DNA of 64,000 nt from Psychroserpens luteus (GTDB taxonomy: Bacteria > Bacteroidota > Bacteroidia > Flavobacteriales > Flavobacteriaceae): contig NZ_JADILU010000007.1 in NCBI RefSeq assembly GCF_015319355.1, positions 124,001 through 188,000 on the forward strand, written 5' to 3'. The translations under genes were made by a program, and so were the position numbers. This document shows positions 62,737 through 64,000 of this stretch, in pieces. Under the pieces are notes generated by a model, which worked only from the letters and a program-made list of their open reading frames with translations, was not told the origin of the DNA and did no database searches. The first letter of the stretch is position 1; each line of letters opens with the position of its first letter.

Positions 62737-64000
62737 ATGAAAACATTATATAGTGTGTTGTTATGCACACTCATTACAGTCATGTCTTTTGGTCAAGAAA
62801 AAAAGGAAACCAAAAAAGACACTACCAAACAAAAAATCACCAAACTTGATGAAGTTATAGTTACTGGAAACATTAAAAATGACCCAGTACTAACAGTTGT
62901 TGCTAATAAATATGACGAAAAAATTGTGCAACCTAAAAATGTAGCCGATTTATTTAATAACATCAACGGTTTTTCGGTTATAAAAAGAGGTAATTATGCA
63001 ATAGACCCTTCGTTTAGAGCTGCGCAATATGAGCAATTAAATATTCAATATGATGGTGGCACAAAAGCAATGCATGCTTGCCCAAATAGAATGGATCCTA
63101 TAACAACTCATATTATCCCTGAAGAAATCGCGAAAATTGAAATTATAAAAGGACCATATACAGTGCGTTATGGAGCAACCTTTGGAGGTATTGTAAATTT
63201 GGTAACACAAAAACCAGATTATGAAGATTATGGTTTACACGGAAAAGTTTCTGCTGGATACGAAAGCAACGGAAACTCTTTAGTGAATTTAGCACAACTA
63301 CAATACATTCAAGAAAAATATGATATCGTTGCTAATGCTGGTTACAGAGATTTTGGTAATTATGAAGATGGTGATGGTATAGAAATCCCTTCGTCATTTA
63401 GAAGTACCGACTACGGAGTTAAATTTGGTTATAATTTCTCTGACGACCAACGTTTACAAGCACATTGGAGACAATCTTTTGGTCGCGATGTGTTACATGC
63501 AGCTTTACCAATGGATACGGAGTATGATAATAGTAGTATTTTATCTTTAGACTATAAATTAGATCATATTGGTAAAGTAGTAAAATCATTAACTGCAAAA
63601 GCCTATTATAGTTATGTGGACCATTTAATGACCAATGACAATAGACCTTCTTTTATGATGATGGAAGCATCTTCTGCAGTAGATGCAACAACCACTGGTG
63701 GGAAATTAGAATTGAATTGGAAACCCTTAGAAAAGCTAAATGTATTTTCTGGATTAGATGCGATGCATATTGCTAGAGATGGTGGGAGAACTAGATTGGT
63801 TAAAATAATGAATGGCAATCCATTACCAATGCCAATGACTTTTAATGACAAGGTTTGGCAGGATTCATATATTACAGATTTAGGAGTCTTTACGGAAGCA
63901 AAATATTCTATTAATTCTAAAACGATATTTACAGCTGGTATTCGTTATGATAATGTCACATCAGACATACAAGACCCAGAAGCCGATTTTGCAGAAATGT
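62737..64000 (+). CDS. TonB-dependent copper receptor-like protein, N-terminal part (cut by window edge)
   Basis: The frame from ATG 62737 is open to the right edge, 421 codons seen. Signal peptide MKTLYSVLLCTLITVMSFGQ, then TonB-box region, plug domain with LDEVIVTGNIKN and the copper-receptor motif KAMHACPNRMDP, equivalent to the CPxxMDP element of OprC-type receptors. Beta-barrel strands follow. It should import copper or a copper complex. It is the second gene after an FNR-type promoter. Confidence 0.85.
   Translation, partial: MKTLYSVLLCTLITVMSFGQEKKETKKDTTKQKITKLDEVIVTGNIKNDPVLTVVANKYDEKIVQPKNVADLFNNINGFSVIKRGNYAIDPSFRAAQYEQLNIQYDGGTKAMHACPNRMDPITTHIIPEEIAKIEIIKGPYTVRYGATFGGIVNLVTQKPDYEDYGLHGKVSAGYESNGNSLVNLAQLQYIQEKYDIVANAGYRDFGNYEDGDGIEIPSSFRSTDYGVKFGYNFSDDQRLQAHWRQSFGRDVLHAALPMDTEYDNSSILSLDYKLDHIGKVVKSLTAKAYYSYVDHLMTNDNRPSFMMMEASSAVDATTTGGKLELNWKPLEKLNVFSGLDAMHIARDGGRTRLVKIMNGNPLPMPMTFNDKVWQDSYITDLGVFTEAKYSINSKTIFTAGIRYDNVTSDIQDPEADFAEM

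Overview
The window is low-GC DNA from a marine-type member of the Flavobacteriia (Bacteroidetes). The main grounds are a type IX secretion sorting domain, DUF6090-type proteins, and promoters with the Bacteroidetes -7 consensus TAnnTTTG. There is almost no Shine-Dalgarno signal, and genes join by TAATG or very short gaps. No complete rRNA, tRNA or CRISPR array was seen.

Positions 1 to about 22,560 are an accessory region that ends in an integrated element. It opens with a plus-strand restriction-like cassette: the C-terminal part of an SF2 helicase, a 1,212-residue N6-adenine methyltransferase, an SMC/RecF-like ATPase, a 193-residue protein and a GIY-YIG nuclease. Next comes a module present twice: promoter, 37-40 codon gene, hairpin, ~229-codon gene. 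The second copy has an early TAG. Between the copies lie a decayed copy of the element's replication-gene end and a dead peptidase-C39-like gene. A UvrD/HelD-like helicase, a WG-repeat secreted protein and two envelope proteins follow. The element core is a DnaC-like loader, a replication-initiator-like protein, an excisionase-like HTH protein, an unknown protein and a tyrosine recombinase. It ends at what looks like the 3' end of a tRNA or tmRNA gene plus its terminator.

Positions 23,100-28,700 hold an orphan 691-residue protein with a hydrophobic hairpin, two broken DUF6090 genes bounded by attC-like inverted repeats, and a frameshifted IS110-family transposase next to one such repeat.

Positions 28,700-64,000 look like chromosomal backbone: a formylglycine-generating-enzyme-like lipoprotein, D-lactate dehydrogenase, an L,D-transpeptidase, an HMA protein and an MlaE/F/D transporter. 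Further on are coiled-coil proteins with a UbiB kinase, a CBS protein, a flavodoxin, a zinc/cadmium-type P-ATPase, an RND efflux system, NAD salvage (pncB, pncA), a sulfide:quinone-reductase-like flavoprotein, cytochrome bd, a peroxiredoxin and a copper-type TonB receptor.

The most striking signal is regulatory. Two families of 5-4-5 CRP/FNR-type palindromes, GTAAC-N4-GTTAC and TGAT-N4-ATCA, sit upstream of about a dozen of these operons. In nearly every case the palindrome centre is exactly 33 bp from a match to the -7 box, which is the class II activation geometry. A duplicated, terminator-ended microgene encoding the 15-residue peptide MLVVAGGHG(V/G)TRKVN appears to belong to the first regulon.
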